Assembly: GCA_016706545.1 (NCBI GenBank)
Contig: JADJJK010000014.1
Location: 1 to 64,000 of the forward strand
DNA from: Myxococcales bacterium
GTDB taxonomy: Bacteria; Myxococcota_A; Polyangia; Haliangiales; Haliangiaceae
Length of the DNA stretch: 64,000 nucleotides
Direction of reading: 5' to 3'
Numbering within the stretch: the stretch's first letter is position 1; every line of letters starts with the position of its first letter. The notes below the pieces were generated by a model that saw only the letters and a program-made list of their open reading frames with translations, made no database searches and had not been told where the DNA came from. Of this stretch, positions 44,084 through 54,838 are shown one piece after another. Both the position numbers and the translations under genes were made by a program.

Positions 44084-45765
44084 CCACCGTCACCCTCGGC
44101 GGCAAGGCGGTGCGCCTTGGCCCCGCGACCCTGCTCGGCCAGGGCGGCGAGGCGGAGGTCCATGACCTCTGCGACGGCACCGTGCTCAAGTGGTGGAAGC
44201 CGGCGGACCACCCAGACTTCGCTGGCGATCCGCAGGCGCAGGCGATGGCGCAGGCGCGGCTCGACGAGCGGCAGCACAAGCTGCCGGCCTTCCCGGCCGG
44301 CTTGCCGCCGCAGGTGGTCACGCCGTGCGAGCTGGCCTTCGCCGACAAGGCCGGCCGCAAGCTCGCCGGCTACCGCATGCGCAAGGTCAGCGGCGTGCCC
44401 ATGCACCACCTGGGCGAGCCGCGCTGGCGCCGCGAGCAGGCGATGAGCGTGGCCGACGCGCTGGCCCCGGCGCGCGCGCTGGCCGACGCGGTGTCCGCGC
44501 TGCACCAGCGCGGCGTGGTGATCGGCGACTTCAACGACCTCAACGTGCTGGTCGACGGCGGCGAGGTGCATCTGATCGACGCCGACAGCTACCAGTTTGG
44601 GCCCTACGGCTGCCCGATGTTCTCCGAGCGCTTCCTCGATCCGCGCCTGTGCGCCGGCGCCCCGGCGGGCCAGCTCCTGCCGGCGCAGCCGCACGATCGC
44701 GACAGCGACTGGTTCGCGTTCCACGTCATGCTGACGCGCGCGCTCCTGCTGGTCGGGCCCTGGGGCGGCGTCTATCAGCCCGCCGACCCGGCCCGGCGCT
44801 GCACCTCGGCGATGCGGGTGCTGCGCCGCATATCGATCTTCGAGCCCGAGGTGGTGCTGCCGCGCGCCGCCGCGCCGCTCGCCACGCTGCCCGAGGAGCT
44901 CGGCCAGCACCTGCGCGAGGTGTTCGGCGGCCTGCGCAGCGGCCCGCTGCCAGCGCGGCTGTGGGCGGAGCTGCGCTTCGTGCGCTGCGCGAGCTGCGGG
45001 CTCGAACATGCCCGGCGCCGCTGCCCGGCGTGCGCGGTGACGAGCCCGCCGGTGGCGCACCACGGCAAGCTGCGCGTGCAGCCGCTCTCGCGCGCGCAGG
45101 TCGCCTGGCTCCCCGCGGAGGTGACGCGGCTTGGCCCCGGCGCAGCCGACGACGCGCGCGGCCCCGCGCTGTGGCTCGACGGCCCGGCGCTGTGGCGCCG
45201 CACCGCGCTCGGCCGTGAGCGCGTCGGCGAGGTGCTCGGCGGCCAGACCTGGGCCTTCGCGGGCAGCGCGTTCGGCGCAGGCTTCTACCGGGCGGGCGGC
45301 TACTGCGTGGGGTTTGTCTTCGATCCCCGACGCGGCGTGCTCGACGACCGGCTGCGGCTGCCCGCGCTGCAAGGCGAGCTGGTCGCCGTGCACGGCGCGG
45401 TGGCCGCGGACCGCGCCTGGCTCTGGCTCACCTTGTCGCGTGCGGGCCGACTCTCGACGGTGGCGCTGGTGCTCGGCGCCGGCCCGCGCGGCGCGACCCT
45501 GCTGGCGCACCAGGTGTTCTCTCCGGAACAGCCCCAGCCGCCGTGGCTCGCCGGCGTCGGCGGCGCCTGCGCCGTCGGGCCGCACCTGTTTGTCCCCACG
45601 GATCTCGGCGTCGTCCGCCTCGAGCTCGACGGCGGCGAGCTGGTCTCCACCCGCACCTTTCCGGAGACCGCGCCATGGCTGTGCGCCGGTGACCGCCTGG
45701 TGCCCGGGCCCTCCGCGCTCGACGTGCTGCGACGGCACGACGCGCTCCGGCTCTTCCTCTCGTGA
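44080..45765 (+). CDS. Protein kinase-like protein of the TerY-P triad type, with zinc ribbon
   Basis: 561 residues from GTG 44080 (GTGA overlap with the phosphatase). The kinase-like domain has a Gly loop (LGQGGEAEV), K37 in VLKWWKP, and the atypical catalytic loop IGDFNDLNVLV (D150, N155) and metal motif LIDADSYQFG (D167), characteristic of YegI-like kinases that occur with vWA and PP2C proteins. A zinc ribbon (CASCG...CPAC) lies at about 305-320. The C-terminal 220 residues are beta-rich and may form a propeller-like fold. It would phosphorylate partner proteins and be opposed by the PP2C protein. Confidence 0.75.
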   Translation: MTTVTLGGKAVRLGPATLLGQGGEAEVHDLCDGTVLKWWKPADHPDFAGDPQAQAMAQARLDERQHKLPAFPAGLPPQVVTPCELAFADKAGRKLAGYRMRKVSGVPMHHLGEPRWRREQAMSVADALAPARALADAVSALHQRGVVIGDFNDLNVLVDGGEVHLIDADSYQFGPYGCPMFSERFLDPRLCAGAPAGQLLPAQPHDRDSDWFAFHVMLTRALLLVGPWGGVYQPADPARRCTSAMRVLRRISIFEPEVVLPRAAAPLATLPEELGQHLREVFGGLRSGPLPARLWAELRFVRCASCGLEHARRRCPACAVTSPPVAHHGKLRVQPLSRAQVAWLPAEVTRLGPGAADDARGPALWLDGPALWRRTALGRERVGEVLGGQTWAFAGSAFGAGFYRAGGYCVGFVFDPRRGVLDDRLRLPALQGELVAVHGAVAADRAWLWLTLSRAGRLSTVALVLGAGPRGATLLAHQVFSPEQPQPPWLAGVGGACAVGPHLFVPTDLGVVRLELDGGELVSTRTFPETAPWLCAGDRLVPGPSALDVLRRHDALRLFLS

Positions 45766-45794
45766 CCCGCGGCTTTGCGCCGCAAGGAGTTCCC

Positions 45795-46880
45795 ATGCCC
45801 AAGAGTCCTTCCCCCCTCGCTCGCTCCGCCCGCAACCAACCGCTGCCCCTGCCGCCGTTCTACGACGCTGGCCACGCCGCCCAGTACGCCTACCGGCCCG
45901 ACGCCGCGGCGCTGGCCGACGCGGCGGGGAGCTGGCGCGCCCAGCACCAGGTGCGGCCGGCGGCCAGCGACGAGACCCGCGTCCACCTCCTGCTCATCGA
46001 CGTGCAGAAGGACTTCTGCTTCCCCGAGGGCACGCTGTACGTGGGCGGGCGCTCCGGGCGCGGCGCCATCGACGACTCGCGGCGCCTCTCGGAGCTGGTG
46101 TACCGGAACCTCGATGTGATCACCGAGATCACGACCACGATGGACACCCACCTCGCCTATCAGATCTTCTTCGCCTCCTTCTGGCTTGGTCGCGATGACC
46201 AGCCACTGACCGCGCACCGCGTGGTCACCGCGGAGCAGATCAAGGCCGGCGAGGCGAGGCCCAACCCGGCGATGGCGCGCTGGCTGTGCGGCGGCAACTA
46301 CACCTGGCTGTGCAAGCAGGTCCTGCACTACTGCCAGGAGCTGGAGCGCGCGGGCAAGTACCAGCTCTACCTGTGGCCACCACACTGCCTGCTGGGCACC
46401 GATGGCCACGCGCTCGCTGGCGTCCTGGCCGAGGCGCGCTTGTTCCACAGCTACGTGCGCACGGCGCAGTCCACCGTGGAGGTCAAGGGCGGCAACCCGC
46501 TCACCGAGAACTACTCCGTGCTGCGGCCCGAGGTGCTGTCGCGCTTCGACGGCAGCGCGCTGGCCCAGCGCAACACGCAGTTCATCTCCACGCTGCTGGC
46601 GGCCGACGCCGTCATCATCGCCGGTCAGGCCGCCAGCCACTGCGTCAAGAGCACCATCGACGACCTGCTGGGCGAGATCGCCGCCGTCGACCGCGCGCTG
46701 GCGCGCAAGGTCTACGTCCTGACCGACTGCATGTCGGCGGTGGCCGTGCCCGATGGCCGCGGAGGCTTCGCCGCTGACTTCACGCAGGAGGCGGAGGGCG
46801 CGCTGCAGCGCTTCGCCGACGCCGGCATGAACCTCGTCACCTCCACCACCCCGATCGCGAGCTGGCCGGGCCTGCGCTGA
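45795..46880 (+). CDS. Isochorismatase/nicotinamidase-family hydrolase
   Basis: 361 residues from ATG 45795, which has the ribosome binding site AAGGAG 5 bases upstream; GTG 45762 would be the coupled alternative. The cysteine-hydrolase triad is readable: D69 in LLLIDVQKDFCFPEGTL, K231 in VEVKGGNP and C283 in AGQAASHCVKSTI. It is larger than nicotinamidases (about 200 residues) with an extra N-terminal segment and an insertion around 150-190. Members hydrolyse nicotinamide, isochorismate or related amides. The position inside a kinase/phosphatase/vWA set suggests a link to NAD or nucleotide metabolism in that system. Confidence 0.75.
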   Translation: MPKSPSPLARSARNQPLPLPPFYDAGHAAQYAYRPDAAALADAAGSWRAQHQVRPAASDETRVHLLLIDVQKDFCFPEGTLYVGGRSGRGAIDDSRRLSELVYRNLDVITEITTTMDTHLAYQIFFASFWLGRDDQPLTAHRVVTAEQIKAGEARPNPAMARWLCGGNYTWLCKQVLHYCQELERAGKYQLYLWPPHCLLGTDGHALAGVLAEARLFHSYVRTAQSTVEVKGGNPLTENYSVLRPEVLSRFDGSALAQRNTQFISTLLAADAVIIAGQAASHCVKSTIDDLLGEIAAVDRALARKVYVLTDCMSAVAVPDGRGGFAADFTQEAEGALQRFADAGMNLVTSTTPIASWPGLR

Positions 46881-46936
46881 GCCGCCCGCTTCGCCACCAA
46901 GCATCCCTCGACATCCCCAAAGGAGCGCTCTTCGCC

Positions 46937-47770
46937 ATGTCCAAGTCTTCCAGGTCTTCCAAGTCCGCCGCCACGCCACCGCCCGTCCCCTCCCCCACCA
47001 CCAAGGCCGCGTCCACGCTGCTGCAAGAGGCCCACGAGCAAGGCGCGCTGTCGGCGGCGGCGCTGACCACCCTCGACGTCGTCGATATCGGCGCCCAGAT
47101 CCAGGCCGGGCTCGGCGTGCGCGTCGACGACGTGACCGCCTCGGAGGTGGTGCTGCTCACCATGATGCCCGATGACTCGTCTTCCATCGACTCCGCCGGC
47201 AACACCGCCGCGGTGCGCGATGGCCACAACCTGGTGCTCGAGGCGCTCGGCGCCTCCAAGCAGAGCGGCGAGGTCCTGGTGCATACCCGGTATCTCAACG
47301 GCCACGTGCTGTTCCCGTATGGCGCGCTCGAACACGCGACGCGCATGTCCTCGCAGAACTACCATCCGCGTGGGAGCACGCCGCTCTACGATCAGGCCGT
47401 GGTGCTGCTCGGCACGGTGATCGCAAAGGCCCAGGAGCTGTCCGCCGCCGGCATCGCGGTGCGCACCGTGACCTTGCTCATCTCCGACGGTGGCGACTAC
47501 GGCTCCACGCGCTGCCGCGCCGCCGACGTGCGCACCCTGGTCAAGGATCTGCTGGCGCAGGAGAACCACATCGTCGCCGCGATGGGCATCTCCGATGGCA
47601 GCACCGACTTTCGTCGCGTGTTTGGCGAGATGGGCATCGCCGACCGCTGGATCCTCACGCCCTCCGGTAGCGCCGCCGAGATCCGCCGCGCCTTCCAGGT
47701 GTTTTCCCGATCAGCGATCTCTGCCGGCGGCATGGTGGGACAGGTGAGTCTCGGCGGCTTCGCCAACTAG
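46937..47770 (+). CDS. vWA-domain protein (TerY-like)
   Basis: 277 residues, with a good ribosome binding site (AAAGGAG) upstream. The N-terminal about 25 residues are Ser/Pro-rich. The vWA fold carries the MIDAS metal motif D79-x-S81-x-S83 (MPDDSSSID), a Thr-containing loop (YHPRGSTPLYDQ) and an Asp loop (LLISDGGDYG). With the PP2C phosphatase and YegI-like kinase this matches the TerY-P triad known from tellurite/stress-response systems. It is the last gene of the group, followed by hairpin structures. Confidence 0.75.
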   Translation: MSKSSRSSKSAATPPPVPSPTTKAASTLLQEAHEQGALSAAALTTLDVVDIGAQIQAGLGVRVDDVTASEVVLLTMMPDDSSSIDSAGNTAAVRDGHNLVLEALGASKQSGEVLVHTRYLNGHVLFPYGALEHATRMSSQNYHPRGSTPLYDQAVVLLGTVIAKAQELSAAGIAVRTVTLLISDGGDYGSTRCRAADVRTLVKDLLAQENHIVAAMGISDGSTDFRRVFGEMGIADRWILTPSGSAAEIRRAFQVFSRSAISAGGMVGQVSLGGFAN

Positions 47771-47771
47771 C

Positions 47772-47848
47772 GTGGTGGTTGAAGAGAAAACCCTGCGGGT
47801 CCCATGCGGTCCCCGCAGGTTGTTGAAAGTCCTGGTTCGAACCACGAC
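47772..47848 (+). other. Structured intergenic RNA element or terminator, unclassified
   Basis: Inner hairpin CCTGCGGG (47792-47799) with CCCGCAGG (47812-47819), bracketed by a longer imperfect pairing between GTGGTTGAA near 47775 and TTCGAACCAC near 47837. The segment contains GGTTCGAACC, which resembles a tRNA T-arm, but acceptor and anticodon arms cannot be formed. It could be part of the transcript end of the vWA operon or a small RNA. Confidence 0.35.
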
Positions 47849-47865
47849 CAGAGGGTCCACGTTGG

Positions 47866-47888
47866 GGCGCGTCGACGCGCCGTTTTCG
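47866..47888 (+). terminator. Perfect 16-bp palindrome followed by a short T run
   Basis: GGCGCGTCGACGCGCC (47866-47881) followed by GTTTT. The hairpin would have little loop, but position and T run suit a terminator for the vWA operon. Confidence 0.45.
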
Positions 47889-48053
47889 CGGCTCCTTTTT
47901 GCAGAGTGAGTACTCCAGTTAGATGCCACCAAGACGCACCATGTCAGACGTTGCCTACCATTGCATGGCTGTGAATTCGTTTCCTTGATGCACCTTGTCA
48001 CCAGGTCTCACGCACCCCGGGCCGTCCGGGCAAGCCAGAAGGAAACACCCAAT

Positions 48054-50255
48054 ATGAAGCGAACTCTTGCAAGCCTGTGGCTCTCCGCCGCAGCGGCGCT
48101 GGTGAGCGCCGGCGCCGGTTGCGCAACCGGGGACACCCCCGATGACTCTCTCCTGGCCGGCGACGTGCTCGTCTCGGTCCCGCGCGAGGTGGACGCGAAG
48201 ATCGCGACCGCTCGCAGCGCCACCTTGGCGTCGCGTGGCGCGGCCCAAAGCAGCAGCCGGGGCGAGGACTTCTACCTCGCCATCCGCCGCAGCGCGCTCG
48301 AGTCGCAGTGGTTCCTCTCCATGTACCTCAAGGAGCTGAGCCCGTACGGCCCCAACCCGGGCACCCTGGGGACCAAGGTCATCCGCTTCCGCGAGCAGAA
48401 CGGCAAGCTGTTCGTGTTCGACGCTGACAACCGCCGCGCCACCAGCGACGTGTTCAGCCCCGACCTCATCATCGACGCCTTCCCGATCGTCAACAACAGC
48501 GGTCGCTTCAACAGCATGCCGGGCTCCGGTGGGTACATCCTCATCGACCCCGCCGCCGGCCTCAACCGCTTCAGCGCGCTGGCCGACCTGTTCGCCGCCG
48601 GCGATCCCGCCAGCGCGGTGCGCCTGGAGACCGAGCTGTCCTTCGTCCAGAAGTTCAAGCGCTTCAATGATGGCGCCTCGTTCGAGCAGATCATCACCAC
48701 CTACGCCGAGACGCCGATCGGCTCGGACGGCGACGTCGAGGGCAACGAGTTCCGCCTGGCCGCGACCCTGGGCATCAGCCTGCGCCAGTACTCGGAGACG
48801 CCGGAGTTCGCCCCGGTGGCCGCGCCGCGCGCCACCCACTACTTCCTGAGCGAGCCGTACAACATCCCCAACACCGGCGACGTGGCGCAAGACCCCGTGC
48901 ACTGGGGCTTCCACCCGGGCATGGAGCCGGTCAAGTGGTTGATCTCGCCGGTGCTGGCGCAGATCGCCGCGGACCCAGCGCTCGGCGGCGCCGACCTGGT
49001 GGCCGCCGCCAAGGCAGGCATCGAGTCGTGGAACGCCGTCCTGGGCTACACCGCGCTGAGCGCGGAGCTCGCCACCGGCGACGAGTCGTTCGCCGAGGAC
49101 CGCGTCAACTACCTGATCGTGGATCCGGATCTCAGCAAGGGCTACGCCTACGCTGACTGGCGCACCAACCCCAACACCGGCGAGATCCGCGGCGCCAGCG
49201 TGTACTTCGGCGGCGGCTTCTTCTCTCCCTTCGAGGACGACGAGGAGGGCGGCGAGCAGAAGATGCCCGCGCCCAAGGCCAAGCAGCGCGTGCGCACCCT
49301 GCAGTGGCAGGGCCAGCACCGCGATCCGCTGTGCGTGATGTGGGGCCGCGACTACCAGACCCAGGTCGGCCCACCGGCCAACGCCTCGCTCACCGGCAAG
49401 CAGAAGCTCGAGCGCTACATCCAGCACGTGGTGGCGCACGAGATCGGCCACACCCTGGGCCTGCGCCACAACTTCAAGGGCTCGCTGCGCCCGCCCACCT
49501 CGTCGATCATGGAGTACAACGCTTCGGCTGCCGCCATCGCCCAGCCAACCCCGGGCGAGTACGACGCGCAGGCCATCAAGTACCTGTACGGACAGACCAC
49601 CGCGCTGCCCAACCTGCCGTTCTGCACCGACGAGCAGACGCTGACCGATCCCAACTGCGTCCGCTTCGACGACCCCACGCCGACCCCGCTCGCCGACTAC
49701 CAGATCCCGACGTACTCGCTGTTTAGCGGCCTCATGCTCGACGGGTTCTTCTCGCCCTCGGTGGCGCCGCTGATCGTGCAGTTCTTCGGCACCGAGGTCC
49801 TGGCCTACGCGCGCCGCGGCACCGCGGCCGAGGCAGCGGCGGCGTGGACCGCGATGCTCGACGGCGCCCGCGCCCCGCTCTCCGCGGAGGCGCTGGCCGC
49901 CAACCCGGCGCTCGGCGCCGCCGCCAACGCGCTCAGCGCCGCGGTCTACGACGAGCTGTATCTCAACATCACCGGCGCGATCTCGAGCTTCCCCAACAAC
50001 GCCGCGGTCGCCTCCGCGATGGCCACCGACGCCAAGAACATCCTCCTCAACGGCGACCGCGTGCGCACCTTCGCCACCCGGCGCCTGATCGTGGACGCCC
50101 TCAAGAAGGCGCAGAACAGCTTCGCGTTCCTGGCGCTCAACGAGGCGCGCTCCGCCATCGCCGGCACCCTGCCGGGGCTGACGCCGACCGAGCGCGCGTT
50201 GACCGAGGAGCTGCTGTCCCGCATCGACCGAGCGATCACGCCGTACTTCCAGTAA
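48054..50255 (+). CDS. Lipoprotein zincin metalloprotease
   Basis: 733 residues from ATG 48054, ribosome binding site GAAGGAAA upstream. Lipoprotein signal ends in SAGAGC. The metzincin-type zinc motif HEIGHTLGLRH is at residues 462-472, with NFKGS after it and SIMEY further on (a possible Met-turn). The upstream part (EDFYLAIRRSALESQWFLSM, YFLSEPYNIP) and the DUF5117/DUF4953-like layout suggest the large bacterial family of secreted zinc proteases whose substrates are unknown. It stands alone between terminators. Confidence 0.8.
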   Translation: MKRTLASLWLSAAAALVSAGAGCATGDTPDDSLLAGDVLVSVPREVDAKIATARSATLASRGAAQSSSRGEDFYLAIRRSALESQWFLSMYLKELSPYGPNPGTLGTKVIRFREQNGKLFVFDADNRRATSDVFSPDLIIDAFPIVNNSGRFNSMPGSGGYILIDPAAGLNRFSALADLFAAGDPASAVRLETELSFVQKFKRFNDGASFEQIITTYAETPIGSDGDVEGNEFRLAATLGISLRQYSETPEFAPVAAPRATHYFLSEPYNIPNTGDVAQDPVHWGFHPGMEPVKWLISPVLAQIAADPALGGADLVAAAKAGIESWNAVLGYTALSAELATGDESFAEDRVNYLIVDPDLSKGYAYADWRTNPNTGEIRGASVYFGGGFFSPFEDDEEGGEQKMPAPKAKQRVRTLQWQGQHRDPLCVMWGRDYQTQVGPPANASLTGKQKLERYIQHVVAHEIGHTLGLRHNFKGSLRPPTSSIMEYNASAAAIAQPTPGEYDAQAIKYLYGQTTALPNLPFCTDEQTLTDPNCVRFDDPTPTPLADYQIPTYSLFSGLMLDGFFSPSVAPLIVQFFGTEVLAYARRGTAAEAAAAWTAMLDGARAPLSAEALAANPALGAAANALSAAVYDELYLNITGAISSFPNNAAVASAMATDAKNILLNGDRVRTFATRRLIVDALKKAQNSFAFLALNEARSAIAGTLPGLTPTERALTEELLSRIDRAITPYFQ

Positions 50256-50292
50256 GTCCCGCACGCGCGCGTACAAGGCGCGCGAGATCGCA

Positions 50293-50327
50293 GACGAGCC
50301 GTCCACCAGGGCGGCTCGTCGCATTTT
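50293..50327 (+). terminator. Rho-independent terminator of the metalloprotease gene
   Basis: Stem GACGAGCCG (50293-50301) with CGGCTCGTC (50312-50320), 10-base loop, followed by GCATTTT, 38 bp after the stop codon. The remaining 350 bp up to 50678 hold no recognisable gene. Confidence 0.75.
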
Positions 50328-50678
50328 CGGACCGTCCAGCGCCGGCAGGATCCCGTCCGACGTCCGCTCTGCGATCGTTCTGGGATCGGCGCCGCCAGGT
50401 CTGGCGTGCAGCGGTTGCTTCGCTTGCGGCGCATGGTCTACCTCGCGATCGGGGATGCCAAGAAGACATCCCACCACAAAAAGAAGCGGTCGGAAAGACA
50501 ACGTCATGGTCGTGCTCTGCACACCCTTTCCGGATCTCGTCATCCACCAGCGCGACGTCCGGGCACGACCGTCCGGTGCTCCCCTTGTGGAACCACCACA
50601 CTCTCGCTGCGCGGCGTGATCCCTCCCGCCGTTGGTTGCTCACGTTGCACTGAATGCTACACGTTCGCCCCCCACCTT

Positions 50679-51314
50679 CTATGAGGAGCCCCCGAAGCGA
50701 CGCCAGCGCTCGAGCATCAGCGCCAGCGGGTTGACCCGGCCCAGGACGTTGAGCGGGACCCCGCGGTGGCTGGCGCGGATGATGAGCAGCGCGCGCCCGG
50801 TGGCGTGCAGGGCGTCCTGCACCTCGACGTGCTGCTCCACCTTGGCGGCGACCGCCCGCGCGATGAGCGCCGCGTGCTCGGCGGAGCCGACCGTCAGCTC
50901 TTTGCCCTGGTAGCCAAACGACGCCGTGTGCAGGCGTCGGGTCAGGCGCCGCGCCTCCCACGCGGTGGCCGCTGCGCACGCCGCGCGCTCGGCGCTGCCC
51001 TCCGGCAGCTTCAGGCAGTGATACAGGCTCTCCAGGCTGGCGTAGCGCACGCCGTCGAGGGAGATCGGCGTGCTGGCGCCGCTGATCAGCGGACCGTCGA
51101 ACGACAGGTGGACGATCTTGCCGTCGGCGATCATCTGCCGCCCGTACTCGAACAGCGCGCTGGCGGAAGACACCCTGGGCTCGCTCGCGACGGGCGGCGG
51201 CGGCACCGGCGCGTGCAGCAGGCTGGCGAGCTGCGCTAGCTCGTCCTCGCTGCGCGCGAACACTTGCTCGAGAGGACCACGCAGGACCTGCAACAGCTCC
51301 TCGCGCTGACTCAC
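50679..51314 (-). CDS. NADAR-like domain protein
   Basis: 211 residues. The C-terminal about 150 residues follow the NADAR (YbiA-like, COG3236) pattern: a Phe/Tyr-rich start (IVHLSFDGPLISGAS), RYASLESLYHCLKLPEG in place of the usual E-HYFQAQKF helix, AATAWEARRLTRRLH, and a closing LNVLGRVNPLALMLERWRR. NADAR proteins remove ADP-ribose or process ADP-ribosylated or riboflavin-pathway intermediates. The assignment is tentative because several consensus residues differ. The first about 50 residues are a separate helical segment. Confidence 0.45.
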   Translation of the reverse strand: MSQREELLQVLRGPLEQVFARSEDELAQLASLLHAPVPPPPVASEPRVSSASALFEYGRQMIADGKIVHLSFDGPLISGASTPISLDGVRYASLESLYHCLKLPEGSAERAACAAATAWEARRLTRRLHTASFGYQGKELTVGSAEHAALIARAVAAKVEQHVEVQDALHATGRALLIIRASHRGVPLNVLGRVNPLALMLERWRRFGGSS

Positions 51315-51359
51315 ACCGGCCCGCCCTTCACGCTCGCCACTTTGGGAGCCACCGGAAGC

Positions 51360-52766
51360 TCAAGCCGCGTAGGCCTGTGGAGCGCCGGCCTTGGCCGCGG
51401 GGATGGGCAGCTCATGGGCTGGCGGCAAGAGCGCCTCCGCCATCTCGCCCACCGACTCGCCGTGCTGGCTCAGATCGAGCCCCAGCGCCTCCTGCTCCGC
51501 GGTCACCCGCAGCGGGACCAGCAGATCCACCACCTTGTACAGGACCCACGCGCCACCAAACGAGAACGTCCCGACGATCCCGAACGCCGCCAGGTGCAAC
51601 AGGAACGTGCGGGTCTCGCCGTAGAACAGGCCGACGTCCTTGGCGAACACGCCGGTGAGCAGCATGCCCACCGCGCCGCCGATGCCGTGGCAAGGGAAGA
51701 CATCCAGCGTGTCATCCACCGCGGAGCGGGTCTTGAAGTGGACCGCGGCGCTCGACACCGCGCTGGCCACCATGCCGATGACGATGCTGTGGCCGATGGT
51801 GACGAGGCCCGCGGCCGGGGTCACCGCGACCAGGCCCACCACCGCGCCGACACACGCGCCGATGGCAGAGGGCTTGCGGCCGCGCATCCAGTCGATGGCC
51901 ATCCAGGTCAACATGGCCGCCGCCGAGGCGGTGTTGGTGGTGGCGAAGGCCAAGGTCGCCGTGGACGAAGCCGACAGCGCCGAGCCAGCGTTGAAGCCGA
52001 ACCAGCCAAACCACAGGAGGCCGGTGCCAAGCAGCACGAACGGCACGTTGGCCGGGGTGTGCGCCTCGTTGTCGCGATGAGCATGGCGCCGCCCCAGAAA
52101 CAGCGCGCCAGCGAACGCGGCGAAGCCCGCGGACATATGCACCACCGTGCCGCCGGCGAAGTCCAGGACGCCCCACTTGCGCAAGAAGCCCTCCGGGTGC
52201 CAGGTCCAGTGCGCCAGCGGCGCGTAGATGACCAGGCTAAAGAGCACCATGAACAGCACGTACGCGCCGAAGCGAACGCGCTCGGCGAAGGCGCCGGTGA
52301 TGAGCGCCGGGGTGATGATGGCGAACTTGAGCTGAAACAGCGCGAACAGGAGCAACGGGATGGTCGGGGCCAACGAGGCGTGGGTGTCACCGCCGACGCC
52401 GTGGAACATGAAGAAGGTGCGCGGATCCCCGATGATGCCGCCCGCGCTGTCGCCGAAGGCGAGGGAGAAGCCCACCACCACCCAGAGCAGGCTGATCACC
52501 GCCATGGCCACGAAGCTCTGCAGCAACGTGGACACCACGTTCTTGAGGCGGACCATGCCGCCATAGAAGAAGGAGAGCCCCGGGGTCATGAGCAGCACCA
52601 TCGCGGTGGCGGTGAGGATCCAGGCGGTGTCGGCGGCGCTGATGGGCGCCGCTGCCTGCCCTGCCTGCCCTGCCTGACTGGCCGCGTCGGTGGAGAACAG
52701 CCCCAGCCCGGCCAGGAGCAGCAACCCTGCGGCTCCGAGCGCCAGCTTATTTCTTGAATTCGTCAT
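51360..52766 (-). CDS. amtB: Ammonium transporter
   Basis: 468 residues from ATG 52766 with eleven hydrophobic segments. Typical Amt signatures: DTAWILTATAMVLLMTPGLSFFYGGMVR, FHGVGGDTHASLAP-like first part, DFAGGTVVHMSAGFAAF, and CHGIGGAVGMLLTGVFA with the pore histidines. The signal region includes a short AGQ repeat (SQAGQAGQA). It conducts ammonium across the inner membrane. No glnK gene is adjacent here, although amtB is often paired with one. An inverted repeat lies just upstream. Confidence 0.95.
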   Translation of the reverse strand: MTNSRNKLALGAAGLLLLAGLGLFSTDAASQAGQAGQAAAPISAADTAWILTATAMVLLMTPGLSFFYGGMVRLKNVVSTLLQSFVAMAVISLLWVVVGFSLAFGDSAGGIIGDPRTFFMFHGVGGDTHASLAPTIPLLLFALFQLKFAIITPALITGAFAERVRFGAYVLFMVLFSLVIYAPLAHWTWHPEGFLRKWGVLDFAGGTVVHMSAGFAAFAGALFLGRRHAHRDNEAHTPANVPFVLLGTGLLWFGWFGFNAGSALSASSTATLAFATTNTASAAAMLTWMAIDWMRGRKPSAIGACVGAVVGLVAVTPAAGLVTIGHSIVIGMVASAVSSAAVHFKTRSAVDDTLDVFPCHGIGGAVGMLLTGVFAKDVGLFYGETRTFLLHLAAFGIVGTFSFGGAWVLYKVVDLLVPLRVTAEQEALGLDLSQHGESVGEMAEALLPPAHELPIPAAKAGAPQAYAA

Positions 52767-52776
52767 GTTTACCCCC

Positions 52777-52804
52777 AGAGAATACAAATTTGACGTTATT
52801 CTCT
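52777..52804. promoter_or_regulatory. Inverted repeat in the amtB leader/promoter
   Basis: AGAGAATA at 52777-52784 and TATTCTCT at 52797-52804, perfect 8-bp arms with 12-bp spacing, in the most AT-rich patch of this area (52766-52850). It is probably an operator or promoter element of amtB. No sigma-54 GG/GC pair was found. Confidence 0.45.
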
Positions 52805-52984
52805 CAGCAATAAGACTTAAACAAGAGACACGAACCAGTCAAGACCTTTTACAACGCATCGCGGCAGCGACCTGGCGAGGCGGGATCGCCGACGCTTGCT
52901 TGGGTGCTCACGCTGCGCGTGCTGCCTGGGCCGCTTCCGTGACGGTGAGCCGTGAGCGGACCCGACGTGCTAGCGTGACCGGCG

Positions 52985-54834
<1,850 letters not shown>

Positions 54835-54838
<4 letters not shown>

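Noticed and set aside
47833..47842. GGTTCGAACC as part of a tRNA gene
   Set aside because: A T-stem of five pairs, an acceptor stem and an anticodon arm cannot be formed around it.
47955..50543. An 862-residue minus-strand frame opposite the metalloprotease
   Set aside because: The plus strand has a signal peptide, zinc motif and terminator; the minus frame shows no domain.
52630..52690. CCTGCCCTG repeats in amtB as a regulatory element
   Set aside because: They code in frame for the AGQ repeats of the signal region, and a regulatory reading is not needed.
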